Part shown: one piece after another, positions 1 to 6,941 of the stretch
Layout of the letters: each line of letters starts with the position of its first letter
How positions within the stretch are numbered: position 1 is the first letter of the stretch
NCBI GenBank assembly: GCA_016869775.1
Contig: VGDJ01000035.1
Span: 1 to 10,270, forward strand
DNA: 10,270 bases
Reading direction: 5' to 3'
Source of the DNA: Alphaproteobacteria bacterium
Lineage (GTDB): Bacteria; Pseudomonadota; Alphaproteobacteria; Rickettsiales; UBA1997
Translations under genes and position numbers: made by a program
Notes under the pieces: model-generated
Databases searched by the model: none
What the model was told of the DNA's origin: nothing
The model's input: the letters and a program-made list of their open reading frames with translations, nothing else

Positions 1-370
1 TGAACCCAAAGAACTTCTTCTTCGAATTAATAACGTTCTAAAACGCTCGGATCGAGCCTTTTCTAAATCGTTTTGTACAAGTGGCGACATTTCATTTGGT
101 GAATTTAGTTTTAACATCTCTGATCTAAGACTCAGAAAGTCGAATGATTTTATACATTTAACTGATAGCGAAACCAAAATTTTAAAGGTTTTATGCGAAA
201 ACATTGGCAAATCTATTTCACGACAAACACTGTCAGACTTGTTTGGAGGAATTGATGACAGAAGCATAGATGTCACAATAACTCGTCTTCGTCGCAAAAT
301 TGAAAAAAATCCTAAACAACCTCATTATCTTCAAACAGTTAGAAATCTTGGATATATTTTGCATAAGTGA
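1..370 (+). CDS. OmpR-family response regulator, C-terminal part (5' truncated by window edge)
   Basis: The reading frame is open from base 2 to the TGA at 368-370 and gives 122 residues. It begins EPKELLLRI, the stretch that follows the conserved receiver-domain Lys-Pro in OmpR/PhoB-type regulators, so the phosphoacceptor domain lies off the left edge. After a short linker comes a winged-helix DNA-binding domain: a beta-strand platform (FGEFSFN), the LTDSETKIL helix, the recognition-helix region with SIDVTITRLRRKIE, and the wing/C-terminal strand YLQTVRNLGYIL. This is the classic Trans_Reg_C pattern, so the protein is expected to be a cytoplasmic transcription factor controlled by a sensor kinase. 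No kinase gene is in view, so the signal and regulon cannot be told. It ends by converging on alaC with 31 nt between the stop codons. Family assignment is very secure; the specific regulator is not identified. Confidence 0.92.
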   Translation, partial: EPKELLLRINNVLKRSDRAFSKSFCTSGDISFGEFSFNISDLRLRKSNDFIHLTDSETKILKVLCENIGKSISRQTLSDLFGGIDDRSIDVTITRLRRKIEKNPKQPHYLQTVRNLGYILHK

Positions 371-391
371 TTTTCGAATCCATCAACTTAT
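363..391. terminator. Weak hairpin between convergent response-regulator and alaC genes
   Basis: Starting at the last codons of the response regulator, ATAAGT (363-368) pairs with ACTTAT (386-391). Inside it GATT (369-372) pairs with AATC (377-380) around a TTCG loop, leaving a 5-nt bulge (CATCA, 381-385). The + strand continues TTAATAAAA, which is a poor U-tract. The position between two convergent genes fits a bidirectional terminator, but the stem is AT-rich and the tail weak, so this is only a candidate. Confidence 0.3.
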
Positions 392-401
392 TTAATAAAA
401 A

Positions 402-1595
402 CTAAAACCGATAAGAAAAGATTTTTTTTAAACGCACTACAGCCTCATCAACTTCATTAGTTGATCTAATCATTGAAAATCTAACATGACCTTCACCATT
501 TTCTCCGAACGAACTACCCGGAGTCATCGCAACGCCAGTTTCTAAAATCATCTTTTTGCAAAAATCAAATGAAGATATTGATGAAAATTGCATTGGAAGC
601 TTTGCCCATACAAACATGCTAGCTTTAGGTTTTTCTATTTTCCAGCCCAGATCTTTTCGAAATTTTTCAATAAAATAATCCGATCGATCTTTGTATAGTT
701 TTCTGAGAGCAATCAAATATTCATCACTTTTATCAGATAACGCACTAGACGCAATCATTTGAAGTGGAGTAAATGAGCCATAATCAAGATAAGATTTAAT
801 TTTATATAAAGCCGCTATTAAATTCTTATTACCAACTGCAAATCCAACGCGAGCTCCCGCCAGAGAATAACTTTTTGAGATCGAAGAAAATTCAATTGCG
901 ATGTCGCACGAACCCTTTACTTGCATGATAGAACTTGGCTTGTCTTTTTCATCAAAATATAATTCGCAATAGGCAATATCGGAAATAATATAAATTTGAT
1001 GTTTTTTACAAAAAGAAACTATTTCTTGATAGAAGCCTAGATTAGCTATTTGTGTTGTTGGGTTGCAAGGATATGAAATTATTACAGCTTTAGGTTTTTT
1101 TGATGATTTTTCGACAAAATTTTTAAAATTTTGCAAAAACTCTGAAGCTTCAATTGCATTAATGTGAACAACATTACTTTTGGAAATCACAAATGCGAAT
1201 GTATGAATTGGGTAAGATGGCGAAGGAACGCAAATATAGTTATTATCGTCAGATATAGCTGTAGCTAGTGATGCAATTCCTTCTTTTGCACCAATCGTTG
1301 CTAGACTTTGAGTTTTATAATCTAAATCGACTCCAAATCGTCTTTGATAATAATTGCAAATGGCTTTTTTGAGAACTTCAATCCCGCCAGTAACCGAGTA
1401 GCCGTATAATTGTGGATTTTTTGATAATTCAGATAATTCTTCCATTACATGATTTGGTGGCGCCGAATCAGGATTTCCCATTCCAAAATCTATTATTTTA
1501 AAACCATTTTCAACCGCTTGTTGTTTTAAATGATAAATTGACGCAAAGACATATGGCGGGAGCTTTTCAGTAAGATAAAATTTACTATTTATCAT
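402..1595 (-). CDS. alaC: Alanine-type aminotransferase AlaC (class I/II, PLP-dependent)
   Basis: This 397-aa fold-type I aminotransferase is predicted to make alanine from pyruvate with glutamate as amino donor in the cytoplasm. Visible hallmarks are LPPYVF near residues 12-17, DFGMGNPD (36-43), GYSVTGGI (65-72), IGAKEG (101-106), PSPSYPIH (124-131), CNPT with the PLP-contacting Asn178, Asp206/Tyr209 in ISDIAY, the PLP lysine Lys241 in SISKSYSLAGARVGF, and the carboxylate-binding Arg372 in HVRFSMI. The SIMQV, IKSYLDYGSFTPLQ and PKASMFVWAK stretches match what I remember of E. coli AlaC closely, more than AspC or the LL-diaminopimelate aminotransferases, though specificity remains inferred. 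Length is normal. The ATG at 1595 is used; no Shine-Dalgarno sits upstream. It is the last gene of the leftward block, 86 nt after the hypothetical gene, so it may have its own promoter. Confidence 0.9.
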   Translation of the reverse strand: MINSKFYLTEKLPPYVFASIYHLKQQAVENGFKIIDFGMGNPDSAPPNHVMEELSELSKNPQLYGYSVTGGIEVLKKAICNYYQRRFGVDLDYKTQSLATIGAKEGIASLATAISDDNNYICVPSPSYPIHTFAFVISKSNVVHINAIEASEFLQNFKNFVEKSSKKPKAVIISYPCNPTTQIANLGFYQEIVSFCKKHQIYIISDIAYCELYFDEKDKPSSIMQVKGSCDIAIEFSSISKSYSLAGARVGFAVGNKNLIAALYKIKSYLDYGSFTPLQMIASSALSDKSDEYLIALRKLYKDRSDYFIEKFRKDLGWKIEKPKASMFVWAKLPMQFSSISSFDFCKKMILETGVAMTPGSSFGENGEGHVRFSMIRSTNEVDEAVVRLKKIFSYRF

Positions 1596-1681
1596 AATAA
1601 GTTATGGCGAAAGATATTGGTAATGTAATTGATAATATAAAGATATTCTATAATTAGGCCTGCGAGACAAAACCTTTTATT

Positions 1682-2341
1682 TTACACCCCCAGATTTCGA
1701 CCATTTTTTTGACCAATTGTCGAAGGATTGCTAAATTTATCTGTCAATACTGCGCCATGAAAGTTTTGCTTGGGATCTATAAATAAAGGAGATGAAGTTG
1801 CCTTTTCGGGAGAGAATTGCGGTAAAAATTTTCGAGAACAATTCTCATGATTAACTATGTCTGCAAGATAATGAGCAAGATTTTTACTACCAACCGCAAC
1901 ATTTATTCTGATAATTTCTTCGGGAGATAGATCGTCAATATCAATTATTTTTATAAAATTATTTTCAATTTTATCTATTTTTGGATTTTTTGATTCAATT
2001 AGATTGGGGTCAATTTTACCATGAGAAATCTTAAATAACCGATTTAAAATTCTGATTGAATTATTGATAAAAGGTAATTCATCAGGTTCTATTCTGTAGT
2101 CTCCAACGTTAATTTCGCTTTCATTAATTTGAGAAATTTTACCATTAGAAATAGTTTCGTCAGAAAATTTAGAAATGTGATAAAATAATTCTTCAACAAA
2201 TTTTTCAATTGATGGCTGAGAAGCTCTTATAGCCTCTTCTTTACGAAAAATCTCAAGAATACTTTCTATTTCCGCGCCTTTTGAAGTTGAAGGGTTAGAT
2301 GAAGGAGAGTCAAAACTGTTAAATAAATTATTTTCTGCCAT
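1682..2341 (-). CDS. Hypothetical protein, 219 aa, third gene of the GST-kinase operon
   Basis: I do not recognise this protein. Its reality is supported by an ATG only 3 nt after the stop of the upstream kinase gene, the same spacing as the preceding junction, and by an uninterrupted 219-codon frame. The N-terminus (residues 1-25) is Ser/Asn-rich and probably disordered. Residues about 25-60 look like amphipathic helix (EIESILEIFRKEEAIRA then SIEKFVEELFYHISKF). The middle is acidic (ESEINVGDYRIEPDEL, DIDDLSPEEIIRIN), and the last 50 residues are again Ser/Pro/Asn-rich. There is no signal peptide, membrane helix or enzyme motif that I can see, so it is likely a soluble cytoplasmic protein. 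The EIESILEIF stretch vaguely recalls the short N-terminal helix of alphaproteobacterial PopZ-like proteins, but I would not assign it on that. Its function is unknown. Confidence 0.75.
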   Translation of the reverse strand: MAENNLFNSFDSPSSNPSTSKGAEIESILEIFRKEEAIRASQPSIEKFVEELFYHISKFSDETISNGKISQINESEINVGDYRIEPDELPFINNSIRILNRLFKISHGKIDPNLIESKNPKIDKIENNFIKIIDIDDLSPEEIIRINVAVGSKNLAHYLADIVNHENCSRKFLPQFSPEKATSSPLFIDPKQNFHGAVLTDKFSNPSTIGQKNGRNLGV

Positions 2342-2344
2342 ATT

Positions 2345-3316
2345 TTATTTTATATAACCACAAAGTAGTTCTTTGAATAAATCTTGAATTAAATTATTAT
2401 TTTTGAGTCTATCTAAAACAAAATTCTCAACTCTTGGAAGATATTGCAAATATTGCTCTTTTTTATCTCTCAAATACAGACGAGCAAAGATTCCGAGAAT
2501 TTTGATATTTCGTTGAAGAGATATGATTTCATAGTCCGAAGAGAACTCCTGAAAGTCATAATTAGCTCTCGATATAAAATAATCAAACAATTTTTCTCTA
2601 TTTTGCTGATTAATATCACGCCTAGCATCTTCAAGCAAAGATTGTAAATCATAAGCAAAAGATCCAATCAGAGCATCTTGAAAATCAAGTAATCCAACAC
2701 TTTTGAATCCGGACATATTTGGTAAAACCATTAAATTATCTGCATGATAATCCCGCAATACCAATACTTGATTAGACTTGGTTAAATTATCAAATAAATC
2801 GATCCAAGAATTTTTAAAAAACTTAATTTCAGAAATTGAAATATTACGTTTTTTTAAAGGTAAATACCAGTCAATTAGAAGTGCTACCTCACGATATAAA
2901 ATGGCATTGTTGTATTTTGCGATATCAAATTTGTGATAATCAATTTTGTGAATTTCAATTAATGCGTCAATTGCTCGTTTGTATATTTCAAATTCATTAT
3001 TTGAATCTTTTGATAAAAATCGTGAAAAAGTGTCATCACCAAAGTCTTGAAGTAGCAAAAAACCATTTTTAGTATCTTTTGCAATAATTGATGGAGCACT
3101 TAAATTATTGGTTATCAATATTTCATTAATCTTAATAAAAGGTGAAGTATCTTCATAATTAGTGGGAGCAAACATTAATACATAAGACTTGTTAGCAGTT
3201 TTAACTCGATAATATGAACGAAAAGAAGCATCTCCTGCAATTTTTGTAATGGTAAAATTTGACAAACCACTTTCAGCTAAAAAAACATCAGCCAATTGAG
3301 AATTAAGTTCAATCAT
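2345..3316 (-). CDS. amgK: AmgK-like sugar kinase / aminoglycoside phosphotransferase-family protein
   Basis: This 323-aa protein has the APH/choline-kinase fold. Residues 27-38 (AGDASFRSYYRV) form the nucleotide-binding loop, RDYHADNL (188-195) is the Brenner-type catalytic loop with Asp189 and Asn194, and LLDFQDA (209-215) supplies the metal-binding Asp211. The RDYHADNL plus LLDFQDA pair is the signature of the COG3178/AmgK family, which phosphorylates the anomeric position of N-acetylmuramate and N-acetylglucosamine in peptidoglycan recycling. Many alphaproteobacterial members are annotated only as 'phosphotransferase'. The usual neighbours tsaE and murU are absent here. It sits between the GST-like gene (3 nt upstream) and a hypothetical gene (3 nt downstream), so translation is probably coupled. 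nagZ, which acts in the same pathway, lies about 6 kb away. Family is secure; the exact substrate is inferred. Confidence 0.8.
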   Translation of the reverse strand: MIELNSQLADVFLAESGLSNFTITKIAGDASFRSYYRVKTANKSYVLMFAPTNYEDTSPFIKINEILITNNLSAPSIIAKDTKNGFLLLQDFGDDTFSRFLSKDSNNEFEIYKRAIDALIEIHKIDYHKFDIAKYNNAILYREVALLIDWYLPLKKRNISISEIKFFKNSWIDLFDNLTKSNQVLVLRDYHADNLMVLPNMSGFKSVGLLDFQDALIGSFAYDLQSLLEDARRDINQQNREKLFDYFISRANYDFQEFSSDYEIISLQRNIKILGIFARLYLRDKKEQYLQYLPRVENFVLDRLKNNNLIQDLFKELLCGYIK

Positions 3317-3319
3317 AAT

Positions 3320-3997
3320 TTAGAAATCTAGTTTGGAATACCACTCTGGTGGACTAACATTTGGAATGCGATCTTTCAATATTTCATTAAAAATTTTATG
3401 CGATTTTATTAGGCAATACCAATCTTTAACTGGAGAATAGTGATGCCAATTAATATCACCAAAATAATCTAAAATTGAAATATGCGAAGCCGCAGAAAAA
3501 TCGGCAATTGAAATTTGATCGCAAGCTAGGTATTTGCGACTTTCAAGCAAAAATTCTATGTAACTAAGATGAATATTAAGATTTCGGCGTGCAACCCTTA
3601 AAATATCAGAATCTGGGGCCTTTTTTTCTGGCAAAAAACGATTAAAATATCGTTCATTTAGAATATATTTGGTTATTTCGTGATAAAATTTTTCATCGAA
3701 CCACATTTGCAATCTTCGCGCCTCAGATTTTTTAACAAAATTTTCACCAATATAATTTTTTGTATCTGTATGTCGCTCTTCTATATATTCACATATTACA
3801 GAACTATATATAACTAAATTTGAATTTTGATTATCAAAAATGATTGGGACAGTTCCGGCAGGGTTCATGGCAATAAATTCTTTTCGGCGTTCCCAAAAAT
3901 TTTCTTGAACCAAGTCAAAATCAATGCCTTTAGCAGTCAAGTGAACCCTTACTTTACGCGAAAATGGGCACAGGGGATGATAATATAATCGATACAT
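3320..3997 (-). CDS. Glutathione S-transferase-like protein (possible FzlA-type division factor)
   Basis: The 225-aa protein has a thioredoxin-like N-terminal domain with CPFSRKVR (10-17), the NPAGTVPII cis-proline loop (45-53), and a SSVICEYIEE helix (65-74). An all-helical C-terminal domain follows with ISIADFSAASHISILDYFGDINW, where the Asp of IADFSA is the GST N-capping residue. The C-terminus, DRIPNVSPPEWYSKLDF, resembles from memory a widespread alphaproteobacterial GST-like family ending in PPPHYADLDF. As far as I recall this family includes Caulobacter FzlA, which binds FtsZ and controls constriction rather than conjugating glutathione. This link is inference; a true detoxifying GST or maleylacetoacetate isomerase relative is possible. 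It is the first gene of the leftward operon, diverges from polA, and has no Shine-Dalgarno. Its start codon is the last 3 bases of one arm of a perfect inverted repeat. Confidence 0.82.
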   Translation of the reverse strand: MYRLYYHPLCPFSRKVRVHLTAKGIDFDLVQENFWERRKEFIAMNPAGTVPIIFDNQNSNLVIYSSVICEYIEERHTDTKNYIGENFVKKSEARRLQMWFDEKFYHEITKYILNERYFNRFLPEKKAPDSDILRVARRNLNIHLSYIEFLLESRKYLACDQISIADFSAASHISILDYFGDINWHHYSPVKDWYCLIKSHKIFNEILKDRIPNVSPPEWYSKLDF

Positions 3998-4071
3998 ATT
4001 TTTTGATTTAATTTTGTTTTCATTTTACCTATTATTTTAAAATCGCAAATATAATTAAATCAAAAAATATG
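3995..4071. repeat. Perfect 19-bp inverted repeat joining the start codons of the GST-like gene and polA
   Basis: The left arm CATATTTTTTGATTTAATT (3995-4013) is the exact reverse complement of the right arm AATTAAATCAAAAAATATG (4053-4071). The arms are separated by 39 bp and each ends precisely at a start codon: the complement of the GST ATG on the left and the polA ATG on the right. Complementarity stops at the next base on the outside and breaks at once on the inside. Both genes therefore carry identical 16-nt sequence immediately before their ATG. It could be a symmetric protein-binding site or a duplicated, inverted promoter/leader module. Confidence 0.85.
4050..4055 (+). promoter_or_regulatory. 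Candidate -10 element for polA (TATAAT)
   Basis: A perfect TATAAT lies 13 nt before the polA ATG and overlaps the right arm of the inverted repeat. A transcript starting about 7 nt after it would have a leader of only some 7 nt. No convincing -35 is present at 17 bp; TTTACC (4024-4029) is 20 bp away. The mirror position on the other strand reads CAAAAT, a weaker -10 for the GST gene. Confidence 0.5.
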
Positions 4072-6921
4072 AAAAAAATTGCATTGATTGATGGATATGG
4101 CTTTGTTTTTCGAGCTTATCACTCCCTCCCACCCCTCAATAGAAAAGACGGAACGCCGGTTGGAGCTGTATTTGGATTCACCAACATGCTTATCAAATTA
4201 GTTGCTTCGCTTGAAGTTAGCCACTTAGCGGTTGTATTTGATTCGGGTAGTAAAACTTTTAGAAACGATATTTATTCAAAATATAAGTCTAATCGCCCAC
4301 CCTGCCCCGAAGATTTAATTCCTCAGTTTCCAATTGTTCGAGAATGCGCTGAAGCTCTGAATATTGCAGTAATAGAAAAAATTGGGTTTGAAGCTGACGA
4401 CATAATTGCCACCATTGCTAAAAAATCTGCTCAAGAAAATTTTCAAGTGATTATCGTTTCATCTGATAAGGATTTAATGCAATTGATTGATAACAATATT
4501 TCAATGTTTGATGCCATGAAAAATAAATTCATTAGTTTTGATGAGGTCAATGAAAAATTTATGGTTAAACCCGATAAAGTTATTGACGTTCTAGCTCTGA
4601 TGGGAGATGCCTCTGATAACGTGCCGGGTGTTAAGGGAATTGGACCAAAAACCGCTTCAGAGCTTATCAATGAATATGGATCGATCGAAAATCTTTATCA
4701 AAATCTTGACAACATTAAACAAGAAAAAAGGCGCAAACTTCTTGAAGAAAATCAAGAAAATGCCTTTTTATCAAAAAAACTTATTCGACTAGATGAAAAT
4801 GTTAATCTTGGTATCGAAATTGATGATTTAAAATCAAAAAATCTTGACCCTCACAAATTGATTTCATTTCTTGATAATCAAGGCTTTAAATCACTTGTTC
4901 ATCGAGTAAAAAAAGAATTTAACATTTCCAGCGATGATATCCAAAAAAACACTCAAAATTCTGACAATAACTCTCCAGTTCGCGATCAAAAATCTAGTTC
5001 ACTTAAAACCAACGCAAAAATAAATCATCAATTAGAATCATTAGAAATTATCAATTCTCAAATAATTGATAAAATATATTCTGAAGCCAAAGTTAAAGGC
5101 GCTATTGTAATTGATTATTTAATTGAAAATGACAATTTCAGCTACATAACCTTATGTCCAGTTAGCGAAGATCAAAAAAAGCATCAAATTTATTATAAAA
5201 ATTTTAAACAAAATAATTCATTCAATAATCATCAAATTGATTTGTTAAACTTTTCTGACATCAACAATAACAATATTACAAACCAGATTAACATCACGAG
5301 TTTTGATAAAATTTTATACGATAATTCAATTAAAAAAGTATTTTTTAATGGCAAAGTTTTTTTAAGATTTTACAAAAATTTTATCCGAAAAAATAATCTT
5401 CCACAAAATAAAAATTCGATTGTTTTTGACGATATCAAACTACTAACTTATATTGCCAATTCAGCCCTCCACAACTCGCTTCGCGAAATTATCGATATTA
5501 ATCTTGATATAAATTTTGAAGAACTTGGATATGGAGAAATTCTTGACAAAATTTATCAAAATAATTCTCACAATAATTCTGATAATAATTTAACTGATAT
5601 TTTTTCAAACGATGACCAAAAAGTCGATTTTTTTAATTTTTTAAACAACGCAATATTTCAACTATATCAGATTTTTGCACCCAAAATTATTGAATTAAAA
5701 ATGTATAATTCATATCTGAAAAATGAACTCCCGCTTCTTGAGGTTCTGGCTGATATTGAATATAACGGTATTAATATTAATGTTGAAAAACTCTCGCAAT
5801 TAGCAATAGAATTTAACCAACAAATCTCTAAATTATCTGCTCAAATTTTTGAATTAAGCGGACAAAAATTTAATATTTCATCAAGCAAACAATTGGCGGA
5901 AATTTTGTTTGATAAACTTGGCCTTCATTCTACCAAAAAATCTAAAAAAACTAAAGCTCCTTCAACTAATGCCAAAGTTCTTGAAGATTTAGCTTTTGAT
6001 GGTCACGAAATTGCTCAAAAAATTATTGATTTCAGAAAATATACCAAACTCAACAACACCTATTGCGAAAGTCTTCCAAAGCAGGTAAATAAACTTACCA
6101 ATCGAATTCATACAACTTTGTCAAGCACATCTACACTGACTGGTCGCTTAACCTCAATTAATCCAAATTTACAAAATATTCCGATCAAAAGTTTGGAAGG
6201 TAAAAAAATTCGTGAATGTTTTGTAGCTCCAAAAAACCATGTTTTAATCAGCGCCGATTACTCGCAAATTGAACTTAGAATTTTAGCTCATTTAGCTCGA
6301 ATTAATGATTTGATCGAGGCATTTAACTTTAATAAAGATATTCACAAAACCACTGCGAGTCAAATTTTTGGGGTACCCGAAAATTTAGTTGATGAAGCAA
6401 TGCGTAATAAAGCCAAAACCATAAACTTTGGAATTATATATGGCATAAGCCCTTATGGCCTCTCGCGACAACTAAAAATTTCTAATAAAGAAGCCAGCGA
6501 ATACATCAAATCATATTTTGAGAAATACTCAGGAATTAAAGAATATATGCAAAGCAACATTGATTTTGCTCGTCAAAAAGGCTTTGTTGAAACAATTTCA
6601 CGACGCAAATGCTTCATTAATGATATTAACAATAAAAATCCAATCATTCGTCAAGAGGCTGAAAGGCAAGCCATTAATGCTCCGATACAAGGAAGTGCAG
6701 CTGATATTATTAAAAAAGCCATGATAAAATTACATCACTCTTTAATTGAAAATAATCTAAAATCTAAATTAGTTTTACAAATTCATGACGAACTTTTAAT
6801 TGAAGCTCCAGAAAGTGAGACCGAAAAAATCACCGAAATATTAAAAGTTGCAATGACTGAAACCTACAAGCTCGTGGTTGATTTAAAGGTTGATTTTAGC
6901 ATTAATCAATTTTGGGGATAG
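4069..6921 (+). CDS. polA: DNA polymerase I, with apparently inactive proofreading domain
   Basis: The 950-aa protein acts in Okazaki-fragment processing and repair. The N-terminal 5' nuclease domain (1 to about 285) has the acidic motifs IDGYGF (7-12), FEADD (107-111), SSDKD (131-135) and GDASDNVPG (179-187), plus the GIGPKTA helix-hairpin-helix (190-196). The polymerase domain has STLTGRL (688-694), motif A DYSQIELR with Asp730, motif B with Arg779, Lys783, Phe787 and Tyr791, and motif C QIHDE with Asp907 and Glu908, so it should be active. Residues 335-545, where the 3'-5' exonuclease belongs, keep the general length but not the catalytic DxE, NxxxD and YxxxD motifs, and contain Asn-rich low-complexity stretches (381-410, 499-507). 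Klenow-type proofreading is therefore probably lost. It starts with MKKIALIDGYGF as expected, without a Shine-Dalgarno. It converges on the glycosyltransferase gene with 20 nt between them. Confidence 0.97.
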   Translation: MKKIALIDGYGFVFRAYHSLPPLNRKDGTPVGAVFGFTNMLIKLVASLEVSHLAVVFDSGSKTFRNDIYSKYKSNRPPCPEDLIPQFPIVRECAEALNIAVIEKIGFEADDIIATIAKKSAQENFQVIIVSSDKDLMQLIDNNISMFDAMKNKFISFDEVNEKFMVKPDKVIDVLALMGDASDNVPGVKGIGPKTASELINEYGSIENLYQNLDNIKQEKRRKLLEENQENAFLSKKLIRLDENVNLGIEIDDLKSKNLDPHKLISFLDNQGFKSLVHRVKKEFNISSDDIQKNTQNSDNNSPVRDQKSSSLKTNAKINHQLESLEIINSQIIDKIYSEAKVKGAIVIDYLIENDNFSYITLCPVSEDQKKHQIYYKNFKQNNSFNNHQIDLLNFSDINNNNITNQINITSFDKILYDNSIKKVFFNGKVFLRFYKNFIRKNNLPQNKNSIVFDDIKLLTYIANSALHNSLREIIDINLDINFEELGYGEILDKIYQNNSHNNSDNNLTDIFSNDDQKVDFFNFLNNAIFQLYQIFAPKIIELKMYNSYLKNELPLLEVLADIEYNGININVEKLSQLAIEFNQQISKLSAQIFELSGQKFNISSSKQLAEILFDKLGLHSTKKSKKTKAPSTNAKVLEDLAFDGHEIAQKIIDFRKYTKLNNTYCESLPKQVNKLTNRIHTTLSSTSTLTGRLTSINPNLQNIPIKSLEGKKIRECFVAPKNHVLISADYSQIELRILAHLARINDLIEAFNFNKDIHKTTASQIFGVPENLVDEAMRNKAKTINFGIIYGISPYGLSRQLKISNKEASEYIKSYFEKYSGIKEYMQSNIDFARQKGFVETISRRKCFINDINNKNPIIRQEAERQAINAPIQGSAADIIKKAMIKLHHSLIENNLKSKLVLQIHDELLIEAPESETEKITEILKVAMTETYKLVVDLKVDFSINQFWG

Positions 6922-6941
6922 AATTAAATAGATCATTAAAT

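Noticed and set aside
2444..3072. Small plus-strand open frames opposite the AmgK-like kinase gene
   Set aside because: They are antisense to a motif-rich gene, have no ribosome-binding site, and encode composition-biased peptides without family features.
3972..4071. The 19-bp inverted repeat as ends of an insertion element or a transposon
   Set aside because: The arms are only 39 bp apart with no coding sequence between them and no flanking target duplication.
4443..4670. 75-codon open frame on the minus strand inside polA
   Set aside because: It lies opposite well-conserved 5'-nuclease coding sequence, has no start signals and no recognisable protein, so it is a shadow frame.
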